Positions 9,358 through 20,117 of a stretch of DNA of 49,603 nt are shown piece after piece; the stretch's first letter is position 1, and each line of letters opens with the position of its first letter. The position numbers and the translations under genes were made by a program. The stretch is from Chara braunii (lineage: Eukaryota > Streptophyta > Charophyceae > Charales > Characeae): NCBI GenBank assembly GCA_003427395.1, contig BFEA01000213.1, positions 1,577,925 to 1,627,527 on the forward strand, read 5' to 3'. A model generated the notes under the pieces. That model saw nothing but the letters and a program-made list of their open reading frames with translations. It ran no database searches and was not told the DNA's origin.

Positions 9358-10561
9358 GATATCAACATTGAACTCACCTGGACTGGAGCGCTAGCGCCGC
9401 CCGGTAAGCGCTAATTCTCAGCGCTAAACTGCCGAGAACGCACGCCCGCGAACGGCCTTCAACCGGCGGGAAACTTCGCCCCGCGCGCGTCTTCACGCGT
9501 GCAACTTCAGCCTTTCGAACAGGAACACGAAAGGCGGGAATCCGAAGGCAAGACAACGCGGCTCCTCGCCACGCCTTCGGGCGTGGCTTTTTTACAGCAA
9601 GAGACAAGAGACAGGAAACAAGGGCAAAGACGAGGAGAGGAAGGGTGAAGTGATGATGAGCCAGGAGCGAAAGAGGAGATGCGCAGAGTATCTAAGTTGA
9701 GAAGACAACAGAGTCGAAGAAAAGGGGAAGGAAAACGAGCAACTTTCTCCGAAGAAGGAAAGGAGAAAAGCAACGAGAAAGGAAAGAGAAGCGAGCTAGG
9801 GGTAAGAGGAGACAGCGGTGGAGGGGAGAAAGGAAACGGAAGGAAAGTCAAATGACCCATTAAAAGGGCGGAAGGTACATGAAGAGGAAGGAAGCACACT
9901 CAAGGAAGGCGTGATAGGGTAAAGGGGTTACCTCCCAAATACTGACAAGGAACGAAAGGGAGAAAAAGGAGGGATTAGCGCAAGGGACGAAGCAGCCCGG
10001 GAAGAAGACAAAGGAGGAGATCAACGCAGGAGAGCAACACACCACGGCAAGAAGAGAGAGTCGAGAGAAGCAGACAAGACGTAAGATCGTTCCTTTACCA
10101 TTCATCGCCAACAGACAAAGCCGAGAAAGAGGCATCAGCGCCAACACCCACGCAAGGTCCAAGGGCAGCGCGTGGGAACCATCATAAGACTTTCACAAGA
10201 CAAGCCGAGTCTAGCTACGGACACCAAAGATCCGGAGCTAGATCTCTTTCTGACCTGCTCCCATCCCGATCCCTTTCCAGCCCCACCTAGATACACCCCG
10301 ATCCCAGACCTGGTCCCACTCCAGGCTCACTTCGATCCCATCTCGCGCCCGCTCCTGCCCCAACCCCATCCCGGCCCCACTCTGCCCCAATCCCATTTCC
10401 GTACAGACCCCAACCCCATCTCACTCTCACCCTCACCACACTCCGATCCCGTCCCGACCCCACCCGACCCCACCCGACCCCACCAGGGCCCATTGCGACC
10501 CTACAACACCCCTCCCCGATCCTGTTCAGCCCGCTCTCTGTCTCTTACCAATCACGTTCCC
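9358..10561 (+). promoter_or_regulatory. LINE copy 2 5' UTR, proximal part
   Basis: First ~230 bp are GC- and CpG-rich with several AGCGCT sites, which would suit an internal promoter. From about 9600 to 10160 the + strand is strongly purine-rich; from about 10180 it switches to C/T-rich with many CCCGACCCC-like words. The Pro-rich open frame at 10172-10663 is a by-product of that composition. No gene is supported. Confidence 0.6.
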
Positions 10562-11080
10562 GCCCCGTCTCCGTCTGTTTCCCCTCCTGATCCCGCCCAG
10601 ATTCCGACTCCGACCCAATCTCGCCCGGATTTCAAACCCGATCTCATCCTGCCCCTGCACTGATTCTGTTCCTAACATCACCCAATCCCTCAGCAACCCG
10701 GCAACTACTCATTCACCTGCCCCCTTTTCATCTAATCGTTACCTATTAATTTTACTCCTTATTAGCAACATTATTTATTATTTTTCCTAAGAATACTAAC
10801 TCTATCGTTACTTATTTATTTTATTCCTACAAATAATCCTTACCTATTATTATTATCATCAATCCTATTTTTATTAAGTATTATTCCTACGAATACTAAC
10901 TTTCCATCTCGACCACCCCCATCCTGACCCTGACCTGATCCCTTCCCAATCCCAATTCATTCTCGCCCCGGTAAAGGTCCATACCAGCGCCAGATCTGTC
11001 CCCCGTCACCACTCCATCCCCGTACGCAATCCCAATCAAAACCCATCCTGCCATGTTCCAGACCCCGCCCCCCCACATAG
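10562..11080 (+). repeat. LINE 5' UTR monomer, unit 1 (~519 bp)
   Basis: Begins GCCCCGTCTCCGTCTGTTTC and comprises a C-rich third, an AT-rich third (10741-10900) and a second C-rich third ending CCCCCCACATAG. The next unit starts immediately at 11081 with the same words. Tandem promoter units of this kind are known from some mammalian L1 families. Confidence 0.75.
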
Positions 11081-11250
11081 GCCCCGTCTCCGTCTGTTTC
11101 CCCTCCTGGTTCCACCCAGATTCCGACTCCGCCCCAATCGCGCCCGGATTTCGAACCCGATCTCATCCTGCCCCTGCACTGATTCTGTTCCTAACATCAC
11201 CCAATCCCTCGGCAACCCGGCAACTACTCATTCACCTGCCCCCTTTTCGG
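11081..11250 (+). repeat. LINE 5' UTR monomer, unit 2, left part
   Basis: Repeats the start of unit 1 with few differences, then is interrupted by element A right after CCCCCTTTTCGG and resumes at 19641 with the AT-rich third. Confidence 0.8.
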
Positions 11251-11254
11251 CTAA
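11251..11254. repeat. Left target-site duplication of element A
   Basis: CTAA, repeated at 19637-19640. Unit 1 of the LINE leader has the undisturbed site CATCTAATCGTTACC near 10730, confirming the pre-insertion sequence. Confidence 0.8.
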
Positions 11255-11540
11255 TGTTATGACCCTGACCAATTTCGAGATACACATCCACCGGAAAGTA
11301 CAATGCCATTCAATTGCAGAAAGAAATGAATGAACTTGAGAGGAGAGAGAGAGGATTAGAAGAAGAAGAAGTAAGAAGAAGAAGAATATGTACACCAGCA
11401 AAGACAATGACAAGGCTCTTCTTCTTCGCCCAACAATCTCCTCCTCCTTATCTCCTTCTTCTCTTATTCATACAAGAATTAATAATACAATGTTGAACGA
11501 CTGGTCCAGAATCAACGGCCGAGTCCCTCTTCTACTGCAG

Positions 11541-11787
11541 GTATCACTTAAGGTCCACCATAGCCATGGCCGCCTCTCCCACTCTTCACTCTCATAGGCC
11601 GAGGCTATGGCGGACTACTGGGCTCTGCTCAGATGCCCAAAGGACAACCCAAAGCAGCTATGGCTGCTCCAGCTCAGGCCGCCATGCCAGACCCTGCCTC
11701 GAAGATTCTTGGTGTAGCTCTCCCCGGCTTGGGACTCCCTGCTGCAACGCCCACCAAGGTGATGAAGATGGCTGCCACCATAGCCAG
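11541..11787 (+). other. Exon-like cassette in the LTR, antisense to gag-pol
   Basis: Bounded by a pyrimidine-rich acceptor-like TCTTCTACTGCAG ending at 11540 and a perfect donor CAG/GTAAGTA at 11788. It contains ATGGCC in a good start context and stays open for 186 codons past the donor. The right LTR has the same cassette at 18603-18848; one base is missing there, which shifts the frame. A donor is also kept in the divergent LTR at 32603-33400. Transcription and splicing are not shown by sequence alone. Confidence 0.4.
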
Positions 11788-12349
11788 GTAAGTACCCCTG
11801 GCGCTCCTCCCCCTTTCTTCCTTCCTTCCTCCTTCCTCCCTCGTGTCCTTCTCCTTCCTCCCCAGCAGCGCTGCTCCAGCTTAGTGCTGCTCCAGCCAGC
11901 GCTCCACCAGTGTGTCGCCAAACTTGCACACCGAAAAAGAGGCCGGACTCTCCGCCCGGCCAGAAGATATAGCAGCCTGCTTTGCCTCTTGGGCGGTGAC
12001 TTCCAGGCCGCTCGGCCTTCCAAGCAACCGGTACCTCCTCCTTTTCGGAGGGAAACGTCATTGCAGACTCTGATATTGCCCGCTACAGGCCCTAGACCCA
12101 GACTGGTTGGACTGATATCCGCCTAGACCTACCTACAACTACTGGGCCTCTAAAAATGCCACTTTTGTCTTCTTCTGCTCGGCCTTCGGTACCTGCACAT
12201 CGACCCCCTTCCAGGTGCGGTACCGGCCTACCCGCTACTTGAGTGTTTTTCCCCGCTGCAACCCCTCAATGTCACGGCCACAGGTAAGTACCGGCCATGA
12301 GGGCCCAACGAACGAGCAAGTGCCCTGACGGGCCACACACATACTCATG

Positions 12350-12466
12350 CCAACCAGCACTCAGACATGCACGATCAGACACACACCCAGGCCAACCAAC
12401 ACTCAGACAGGCATGGTCACACACACACTCAAGCCATCCAACACTCAGACAGACATGCAGTCCAGC
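12350..12466. repeat. Short tandem repeat in the 3' LTR
   Basis: Three ~40-bp units built on CCAACACTCAGACAGGCATG and CACACACAC. The right LTR has the array at 19402-19515, and the window-edge LTR keeps about one unit near 510-545. The small open frames here are translations of this repeat. Confidence 0.8.
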
Positions 12467-12543
12467 AAGCGTGCACACACAGACTTAGCAGCAAGTGGGA
12501 AACTCAGCAGGGCATTCAGTCTGTGTATGGACGGGTCATCACA

Positions 12544-12562
12544 CTACTCCCCCCTCAAGAAC
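12544..12562 (-). promoter_or_regulatory. Polypurine tract of element A
   Basis: On the - strand GTTCTTGAGGGGGGAGTAG lies directly before the 3' LTR, where a purine tract primes second-strand synthesis. Position and composition fit. Confidence 0.8.
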
Positions 12563-12584
12563 GAGGTCCCTTCGAGCGAGTAAC

Positions 12585-13392
12585 TCACTCTGAGTCCTCG
12601 ACAAATGCATCGTAAGCAAGCAAGGCAAAGAGATTCCTAGAGTACTCTGTTGCAGTGAGCTTTGCAGAGATCTTAGGTGCAGCGCTAGTGGCGATTTGTC
12701 GCTCATATGCTTTGACAACACGCGGTACACTGCGTAGCAGTTCCTGTTTGGAAATCCAGTACAGATCGTCTAATGGGTGATACATGAAGTGAACCTGGTA
12801 CTGTCTGTTGCGTCCCTTCCCTACGTGCTGTTTGATCCTGTCTAATCTCATGCCCGCCCTTGATCGCGCGAGGGATCATATCTTCGCGATAATCGAATGT
12901 CTTAGCATCACGGCGGAGGTACAGTTTGGATGCGTGGAACACAGGGTATGTGCGTTGATGGGCTGGCACATCAACGATGTACGAAGGGCCAAAGTGATCT
13001 TCACCAATCACATCCAAAACTTCCCACGGCCCATAATAGAGAGGGAGGAGTTTGCGTGAGACTCCCTCTTCTTCTGAGAATTCAGACATCTTGACCCAGA
13101 TATAGCTTCCTACCTCAATATCTGACGGTCTGCGCTTCTTGTTCGCATGATGGATCATGGCGTGTTGTCGCTTGGTCATAGCTGCAATGACAACTTTGAG
13201 CAAGCAATCATACTTGGCCCTGAAGCCACGCCTGCCAGGTGTTAAACCAGCTGGCTGCTCAGGGAATAGGTAAGAGAGCGGATTCCGGATCTGCCAACCG
13301 TAATGCAGCCTGTTGGTTGTCATGCCGGTGGCGGAGTGGACGGAGTTGTTGTACAACCCCTTAACGAAATACAGCTCTTCATCCCATGTTTC
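12585..13392 (-). pseudogene. Element A integrase C-terminus and chromodomain
   Basis: From 13392 downward it resembles the integrase core's downstream half (NNSVHSATGMTTNRLHYG), then a GPY/F-type module (LLPLYYGPWEVLDVIGEDHFGPSYIV and PVFHASKLYL). A frameshift near 12850 moves to a second frame with DRIKQHVGKGRNRQYQVHF and LYWISKQELL, a degenerate chromodomain. Chromodomains direct integration toward particular chromatin. The upstream stop (TAG, 13393-13395) separates it from the integrase core in the same frame. Confidence 0.8.
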
Positions 13393-14091
13393 CTAATCCG
13401 GGATAATCAAAGTGCGAAGTAGTTGGAACACAGTCTGGTTGATCTCCTCAGCCAAACCGTTGGCTTTTTGGTGTCGGCCAGATGTCATACACAGTTTGAT
13501 CCCCAGTTGAGACGTGAAGTCCTTCCACTCCGTACTAATGAACCGCGGATCCCGATCGCTCACGAGAGTCTTCGGGGTTCCGAACTGCAGAATGTACTTC
13601 TGTTGGAATTCACGAATCACTAGTTCTGTTGGGGCATGAGGTGGCAAAGGGATCAGATTGAGGAACTTAGAGAATCGGTCAACAATGACCTGTGAGTAGC
13701 CGTTCTTACTTACCTTTCCCATGTCGCTGAAGTCGATGGAGACAGACTCCCCGGGACCATCGGGAATGGGTAGGGGTGTGAGTAGCCCCATCGACTTTTG
13801 TCTGCATGGTTTGATTCGTTGACAGACTTGACATTCAGCCACAAACGTCTCAGCAGTCCCCTTCATGTCAGGCCAATCAAACTATCTCAGCAAATTTGCT
13901 TACATTTTTGCCATGCCGAAGTGTCCGCTCCGGCCATGAGCCACATCCAAAAAGTGTGTGCGGAGAGGATCATGGTTGGGCACACACAAACGGTCGTGGT
14001 TCCCGTAGCGACGAAAAATCAGTCCTCCATACTCGTGAAAATCAGGCTGACTACTAGGATCAGCCCGCAGCCGCTCAAGGATGGAACTAAG
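13393..14091 (-). pseudogene. Element A integrase: zinc finger and catalytic core
   Basis: In frame with RT. The HHCC finger is visible as AHGRSGH ... CQVC, but TAA (13900-13902) and TAG (13882-13884) fall between the His and Cys pairs. The core keeps D in SIDFSDMG, D in VSDRDPRF and E in ANGLAEEINQ, so the DDE triad is present. The stop at 14092-14094 precedes it. The enzyme would insert element DNA into the genome; with three internal stops it is inactive as is. Confidence 0.88.
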
Positions 14092-16344
14092 TTATGGATC
14101 CTTGGCTGTCTGCTCTACGAGCTCCTCCTTCTGTTTCTTCCGAAGGTCGAAGTATTTCACAAGGCAAGTCATGTACTCAGGGTGGCGAGACAATGCGTCA
14201 ACCACTCGATTATAACAACCCTTCTTGTGTCTTAATTCGAAGTCGAAAATGTCAATCTCATGGAAACAGCGAAGCAAGGTAGGGGACATGGTAGTTTGCT
14301 GTTTGATCAACTTCAGAGTCTCATGATCTGAGAAGACTTTGAAATGGCGTCCCAAAAGATAGTGTTTCCAGTGATCCAACGCCATGCGCAAAGCATAGAG
14401 CTCGCGCATGTAGGTGGAAGTGGCTACCTTTACGTTGGGCATGCGTTTGCTGTAGTACTCGAGTGGCCGCAAGCCATCGTCGTCGTCTTGTTGCAGCACT
14501 GCGCCGATTCCGTACTGGCTCGCATCCGTAGTGACTACGAACGTCAGTTTGGGGTCTACAATGTTGAGTATTGGGTGACTTACCAAGGCTTCCTTTAAAG
14601 CTTGGAAGGCATTTGTGCACGCGGCGTCCCAAGAATAGGGAACATTTTTACTGGTCAACCGCGACAATGGATGAGCAACAATAGAGAAGCGGGGCACAAA
14701 CTTCCGATAGTATGACGCGAGGCCAAGAAAAGAACGCAGTTCGCGAATGTTCGCGGGTTGAGGCCAATCGCGTATGACCTCAACCATGGTTGCCTCAGGC
14801 TCCAGGCCTGCAGAAGACAACAAATGACCAAGATAGATGACGCTATCCTTCCCGCACTCAGATTTCTCTAAGTTGAGATGGAGTTGCGTTTTCTTGAGGA
14901 TGGTCATGACTTCCTCAAGGTGTTTGAGGTGTTCCTCCATGGACTTGCTGAAGATTAGTATGTCATCGAGGTAAACCACCACGAACCGGCCAATCTGTTC
15001 GCGGAGAACTTTGTCCATGAGGCTTTGGAAGGTGGCCGATGCGTTCGTGAGACTGAAGGGCATTACAGTAAACTCGTAAAGCCCATCGCGTGTTTTGAAC
15101 GCAGTCTTGTGCTGGTCCGCAGGATCGACTTCAATATGGTGATAGCCAGACTTGAGATCGATCTTGGAGAAGACCTTGCACCCACCTGCAGCATCAAGCA
15201 AATCATCTATACAAGGCAATGGATAGACATTCTTTCTTGTGATGCGGTTTAGACTGCGATAGTCAATACACATGCGGAGTTTGCCTCCTTTCTTTGGAAC
15301 AAACAACACAGGAGCACCAAATTCAGATTCCCTAGGCTTAATCCACCCCTTGTCAATCATCTCATCAATCTGTCGCCGGAGTTCCTCCAGCTCGCCGGTT
15401 CCCATTCGGTACACGCAGCCCTTTGGAGGGACAACACCTTCAACCAACTCGATGGTGTGTCGGACCGATCGCGTGGGGACTCCACGTGATTCGGCCCCGA
15501 CCTCTGGAAACCGAACGAGGAGGTTTTGGATGTCTGGTGGGACCGGTGGGGGTGGGGGATCAGCAAAGGGATCGCCTAGATCCGGTCGCAGGTCGCGTAT
15601 AGAGACGACCGAATCTGAAGTAGGATAATTTGGACCATTAGAGGGTAGAGAAATAGAGGTGTTGGGAGTAGTAGTACTAGAAGTAGTATCACTAGCCGCA
15701 GTAGTAGTGGAATTCACCGCAAAAGTAGATGGTACATGGGTAGGGCGAACAAAGGCAACATACAACTGTTCGTCCTCCTTGTGCTTGCGCCATTTCTTGC
15801 AAAACTCCATAGCATTTAGAAAAGTCACTAGGGACTCGTGCTTCTCATCCAGGAGGACAGGAAGCTCGTTCCCTCTAGCATCTTTGATCATGAAAAGTGA
15901 CTCCTTCCACTTGGTCCATTCGCATTGGGACTGCAGCCAGCCCAAGCCAAGGACAACGTCAAAGAGGCACTTGTCAAGAACATAGAAGTTCAACGCGTGT
16001 GTGACAGTTTTGTCCTTGTCAAAGGTAGTGCGCACACCTTTGACTGCATGCGTGGAGACGACAACTTCTTTGTTGCCAACTTGGGTCCGACAAGGGTTCT
16101 GCAAGGCCACTTGCTTCATCCCCAAGCTCACCTTGCATATCCCGTGAGGTGACAAAAAGTTAGTCGGAGCACCACAATCAACCAAAACACGGAGATAGCG
16201 GTGGTTTATGAGAAGTTTGAAGAAGATCAACTTCACCGTCCCCTGGGCACGCTGCTGTTTCATCTCAGCCCAATGCTCCAAGTGGTAGTGAAAGTCGACC
16301 GTCCCAGACTCCTCCCAAGGCTCGGCATACAAAACGTTACTCAC
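14092..16344 (-). pseudogene. Element A protease, reverse transcriptase and RNase H
   Basis: A 750-codon open frame. Residues ~55-150 are a retropepsin-like protease with VDCGAPTNF. RT follows with LRMCIDYRSLNRITRKN, FSKIDLKSGYHHI, MPFSLTNASATFQ and the catalytic [11 protein letters not shown] (YLDD at 14962-14973). RNase H shows VTTDASQYGIG, MRELYAL and FSDHETL, and ends in VVDALSRHPEY. The catalytic residues of RT are intact; G-to-S and P-to-S changes in the MPFGLTNAPATF motif are unusual. The frame ends at TAA 14092-14094 and continues as integrase beyond it. Confidence 0.93.
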
Positions 16345-16405
16345 CTCAGCCTTGTGTTCAGCAGATGATTGGGCTTCAAGGGAGGACTGCTGATCTGCCT
16401 CAGAT

Positions 16406-17713
16406 TCAGTCTCCCCTGCTGTAGAGTTTGCTGAAGTTGACTCTACGCCCGGTTCTGGTTTCCCTGCAGCCTATAACAATCTTGCACCTTATGGTTTGGT
16501 TTTTGGCAATGCAGGCATACCCCCTTCTTGAGTCTTTTCCGCCTGTCATTTTCGGTAATCCGGAGGTCAACCCAAGGTTTAGTAGTTGCATCCTCCGGTT
16601 TAGGTGGGATCTTGACTCCCTTGGGAAGTTGGACATAGTTCTTCCCTGCACTCCGATTCGATCCCTTTGCATTGGCAGTCTTTTTAAAGGCAGTAAATTT
16701 TTCTTCTTCTTTGTTTGCATCAGACTCATGGGCTGAAAAACAAGCTGTATCTGAGTCCTGTTCTTGGTCGTCACCAAGAGTGGGGTCATCTGCATGGCTT
16801 CTTCTTCGGCCTCCAGCAGGTCATGCACAGTGAAACGGCTGCTGCCTTTGAACCGCCTGCCGCCCATGGGCTTTTTGCTGCCTGCCGTGGTGACGAGGTC
16901 TACAGCCTCAAGACTGACTATGTCCTTCATCAAGGTGTACCAGTCAGTGTAACCAATGAAGCCCCTGCCCTGGCAATTAGTAAAGTTAGTGGGAACCGCG
17001 CCTTTAACCACATCCAAGCAAGATTGTGCAGTCAGTTCCAATCCAGGTGTAGCAAACATCTTGCTAAGATAGGTCTGCAGGCTTTTCATGGGGCCCGTCC
17101 ACTTGCTGGGCTTGATTTTGTCAAGCTGAACTCTTGCCCTTGCTGTAGCATGTGGATCCAGGTATTGTGAAATGAGGAGTTCCTCGAGGGAGGCAACCGG
17201 GGTGGCCTTAAGCCATCTTGTTAGTTGAATTTTAGGAATCCCAGCTCGCGTAGCTTGGACCTCTAAGAAGCCCCGCACGACCGGTTCGACATTCATTCCC
17301 ATGATCACGGATTGGTTCTCAGGTTGAGTCCCCAAAATCTCGAAATATGCCCTCATGGAGCTGATCCAGAATTCGATGCCCTCTTTGCCGTCATTCTTAG
17401 ACGGTATTTGAGCCGCCTTACGATCCACATAGGGTCCGACGTAGCTGGGACCAGCACCTGCTGGTTCCAATCTTGGGGCTGCAGCAGTTGCAGAATTTCC
17501 AGCCTCGTTGCTTGTCACAGCAACAGCGGAATCTGCACCTGTTGCAGGTCCCGAGGGGGTTGCCATCACATTCAAGGATGAAGATACAGTAAGAGGGGCA
17601 GAGGTAGTTTCAATTGCAGCTTCAGATCCAAGGGGTAGAGGAAGAGGGTTGGCCACTTGGGCTTGTCGCAGGTCAGCCACCTCCTTTGTCAAATCATGGT
17701 ACTTGCGGGTCAT
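16406..17713 (-). pseudogene. Element A gag with frameshifted zinc knuckle
   Basis: 435 codons. A Pro/Ala/Thr-rich N-part precedes a Ty3-type capsid region (FWISSMRAYFEIL, LEELLISQYLD, YLSKMFATPGLELTAQSCLDVV). The open frame then passes through unlikely sequence. A CCHC knuckle, CLHCQKPNHKVQDC, is encoded around 16460-16510 in another - frame, so a frameshift between about 16700 and 16800 has put the nucleocapsid out of frame. The protein would form the particle and bind element RNA. Confidence 0.8.
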
Positions 17714-17780
17714 ATCAGTCAGATCATCTTAAAGTGTCTGCAACTTTGCAAAGACTTGAGCGATCTGAGTGGTATGATCC

Positions 17781-18233
17781 TCAAGGTTCCTGACTTGAAC
17801 AAGGGTGGTAAGTATAGACTGCTTCCCCACACTGCTCTTTAGTCAGTGAGGGAACAGTCTCTAGGATGGCCACTTGCCTTCGCAACAATGTCTCCTTCCT
17901 CTCTTTCTCTGCCTCCTGTCCCTTTTTGATTGCACTATCTAGGAGTGCTTGCAGATATGGTTTTTCCTCATTGTTGGCTGCATCTAACAAGGCCCGCCAT
18001 TGCACTGAAGTTAGCTGAGCCATTTTTGGACTGTCAATATTGACAGATGGGTCAGAGAGTTGCCAGTCAGCAAAAGAATCAATTAGACTCTCAAGAGGTT
18101 CACTCCCCCTCTCACTTGGATGAACACTCCTTTTCCCAGTCCTTGCCCACTTCAGACAGTCACGTTCCCTCTCTCCCTTTTTTCTCTCCCTCCTCTCTCT
18201 CTCTTCTTTCTGGATGCGAGTCTCAACGGGCAT
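17781..18233 (-). pseudogene. Element A gag N-terminal region or leader ORF
   Basis: 150 codons starting MPVETRIQKEERERRERKK, a charged, coiled-coil-like start, with LTSVQWRALLDAANNEEKPYL further on. It lies between the primer site and the capsid frame with a short gap, and probably formed the start of gag before a frameshift. No domain is recognised. Confidence 0.55.
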
Positions 18234-18302
18234 CGGAAATGAAATCAGAGAAACAGACTGAAAAGCTCAGCAAAAGTCAACTCTCACCAGCAAGTAGAAT
18301 CC

Positions 18303-18314
18303 GCTCTGATTCCA
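18303..18314 (-). promoter_or_regulatory. Primer binding site of element A
   Basis: On the - strand TGGAATCAGAGC follows the 5' LTR end by one base. It differs at one position from the initiator Met tRNA site TGGTATCAGAGC. Confidence 0.85.
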
Positions 18315-18315
18315 A

Positions 18316-19636
18316 TGTTATGACCCTGACCAATTTCGAGATACACATCCACTGGAAAGTACAATGCCATCCAATTGCAGAAAGAAATGAATGAATTTGA
18401 GAGGAGAGAGAGAGGATTTCAAGAAGAAGTAAGAAAGAAGAAGAAGAATATGTACACCAGCAAAGACAACGACAAGGCTCTTCTTCTTCGCCCAACAATC
18501 TCCTCCTCCTTATCTCCCCCTTCTCTTATTCATACAAGAATTAATAATACAATGTTGAATGACTGGTCCAGAATCAACGGCCGAGTCCCTCTTCTACTGC
18601 AGGTATCACTTAAGGTCCACCATACCCATGGCCGCCTCTCCCACTCTTCACTCTCATAGGCCGAGGCTATGGCGGACTACTGGGCTCTGCTCAGATGCCA
18701 AAGGACAACCCAAAGCAGCTATGGCCGCTCCAGCTCAGGCCGCCATGCCAGACCCTGCCTCGAAGCTTCTTGGTGTAGCTCTCCCCGGCTGGGGACTCCC
18801 TGCTGCAGTGCCCACCAAGGTGATGAAGATGGCTGCCATCATAGCCAGGTAAGTACCCCTGGCGCTCCTCCCCCTTCCTTCCTTCTTCCTCCTTCTTCCT
18901 CCCTCGTGTCCTTCTCCTTCCTCCCCAGCAGCGCTGCTCCAGCTTAGCGCTGCTCCAGCCAGCNCTCCACCAGTGTGTCGCCAAACTTGCACACCGAAAA
19001 AGAGGCCGGACTCTCCGCCCGGCCAGAAGATATAGCGGCCTGCTTTGCCTCTTGGGCGGTGACTTCCAGGCCGCTCGGCCTCCCAAGCAACCGGTACCTC
19101 CTCCTTTTCGAAGGGAAACATCATTGCAAACTTTGATATTGCCCGCTACAGGCCCTAGACCCAGACTGGTTGGACTGATATCCATCTAGACCTACCTACA
19201 ACTACTGGGCCTCTAAAAATGCAACTTTTGTCTTCTTCTGCTCAGCCTCCGGTACCTGCACATCTACCCCCTTCCAGGTGCGGTACCTACCGGCCAGTGT
19301 TTTTCCCAGCTGCAACCCCTCAATGTCACGGCCACAGGTAAGTACCGGCCGTGAGGGCCCAACGAACGAGCAAGTGCCCTGACGTGGCCACACACATACT
19401 CGTGCCAACCAACACTCAGACAGGCACGGTCACACACACACCCAGGCCAACCAACACTCAGACAGGCATGGTCACACACACACTCAAGCCATCCAGCACT
19501 CAGACAGACATGCAGTCCAGCGAGCGTGCACACACAGACTTAGTAGCAAGTGGGAAACTCAGCAGGGCATTCAGTCTATGGGCAAAACTCATAAATCAGC
19601 TGTGTGTTTCGGTCCATGTATGGACGGGTCATCACA
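18316..19636 (-). repeat. Element A 5' LTR (right)
   Basis: 1,321 bp, partner of 11255-12543. It carries one N at 18964. It holds the antisense cassette 18603-18848, donors at 18849 and ~19338, and the short tandem array at 19402-19515. Confidence 0.93.
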
Positions 19637-19640
19637 CTAA
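19637..19640. repeat. Right target-site duplication of element A
   Basis: CTAA, matching 11251-11254. Confidence 0.8.
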
Positions 19641-20117
19641 TCGTTATCAATAAATTTTATTCCTTATTAGTAACTTTACTTATTATTATCATTATTCCTA
19701 ATATTATCAAGTATTATTCCTATGAATACTAACTTTCCATCGCGACCACCCCCCGTCCTGACCCCAACCTGATCCCTTCCCAATCTCAATTCTCTCTCGC
19801 CTCGGTAAAGGTCCATACCAACGCTCGATCCGCCCCCCGTCACCACTCCACCCCGTACGCAATCCCAATCGGATCCCATCCTGCCACGTTCCAGACCCCC
19901 CCCCCCCCCCCCCCCACGTAGCAGGCCCTGTCCATAACACTCCCCCCTCCATCTCATAGAGGAAACAAGCCGAGCCACAATTCCAGCCTACCCTCACCCC
20001 GATCCCTCGTCCAACCACACCCAGCACGCAGCCGCTTCCCAGATCGGATACAAGGGTTACCTATCAAAAGGATCATAAATCAGGAGGGGAGGGGATTCCC
20101 ACCTGGAATCTTTGGAG
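19641..20117 (+). repeat. LINE 5' UTR monomer, unit 2, right part, and leader end
   Basis: Continues the interrupted unit 2 with the AT-rich third and the C-rich third, recognisable up to about 19925 (CCCCCACGTAG). A run of ~18 C lies at ~19899-19916. The remaining ~190 bp lead to ORF1 and hold no gene. Confidence 0.75.

Larger units (their letters stand above)
11255..12543 (-). repeat. Element A 3' LTR (left)
   Basis: 1,289 bp, starting TGTTATGACC and ending GGTCATCACA on the + strand. It is close to the right LTR (1,321 bp), which differs by small indels such as an extra ~40 bp near its right end. Both carry on the + strand an exon-like cassette and two CAG/GTAAGTA sites, antisense to gag-pol. 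Confidence 0.93.
11255..19636 (-). mobile_element. Element A: Ty3-type chromovirus, complete but decayed
   Basis: An 8.38-kb LTR retrotransposon inserted in the LINE leader. The 5' LTR is on the right (18316-19636), the 3' LTR on the left (11255-12543), and the genes run right to left: gag, protease, RT, RNase H, integrase, chromodomain. The RT before integrase order places it in Ty3; the C-terminal chromodomain marks a chromovirus. LTR ends are near-perfect inverted repeats (TGTTATGACC / GGTCATCACA). Pol is one frame with nonsense codons, and gag and chromodomain are frameshifted, so it is non-autonomous today. Confidence 0.92.

Noticed and set aside
10172-10663. 163-codon Pro-rich open frame
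   Set aside because: A translation of C-rich CCCGACCCC-type words in the LINE leader; no domain, and similar frames recur wherever this composition occurs.
12272-12615. Small frames with Cys/His-rich, zinc-finger-like look in the LTR
   Set aside because: They translate the ~40-bp CA-rich tandem repeat; the Cys/His spacing follows repeat length and not a finger motif.
14094-15252. Several + strand frames across element A
   Set aside because: They are shadows of protease, RT and RNase H on the - strand.
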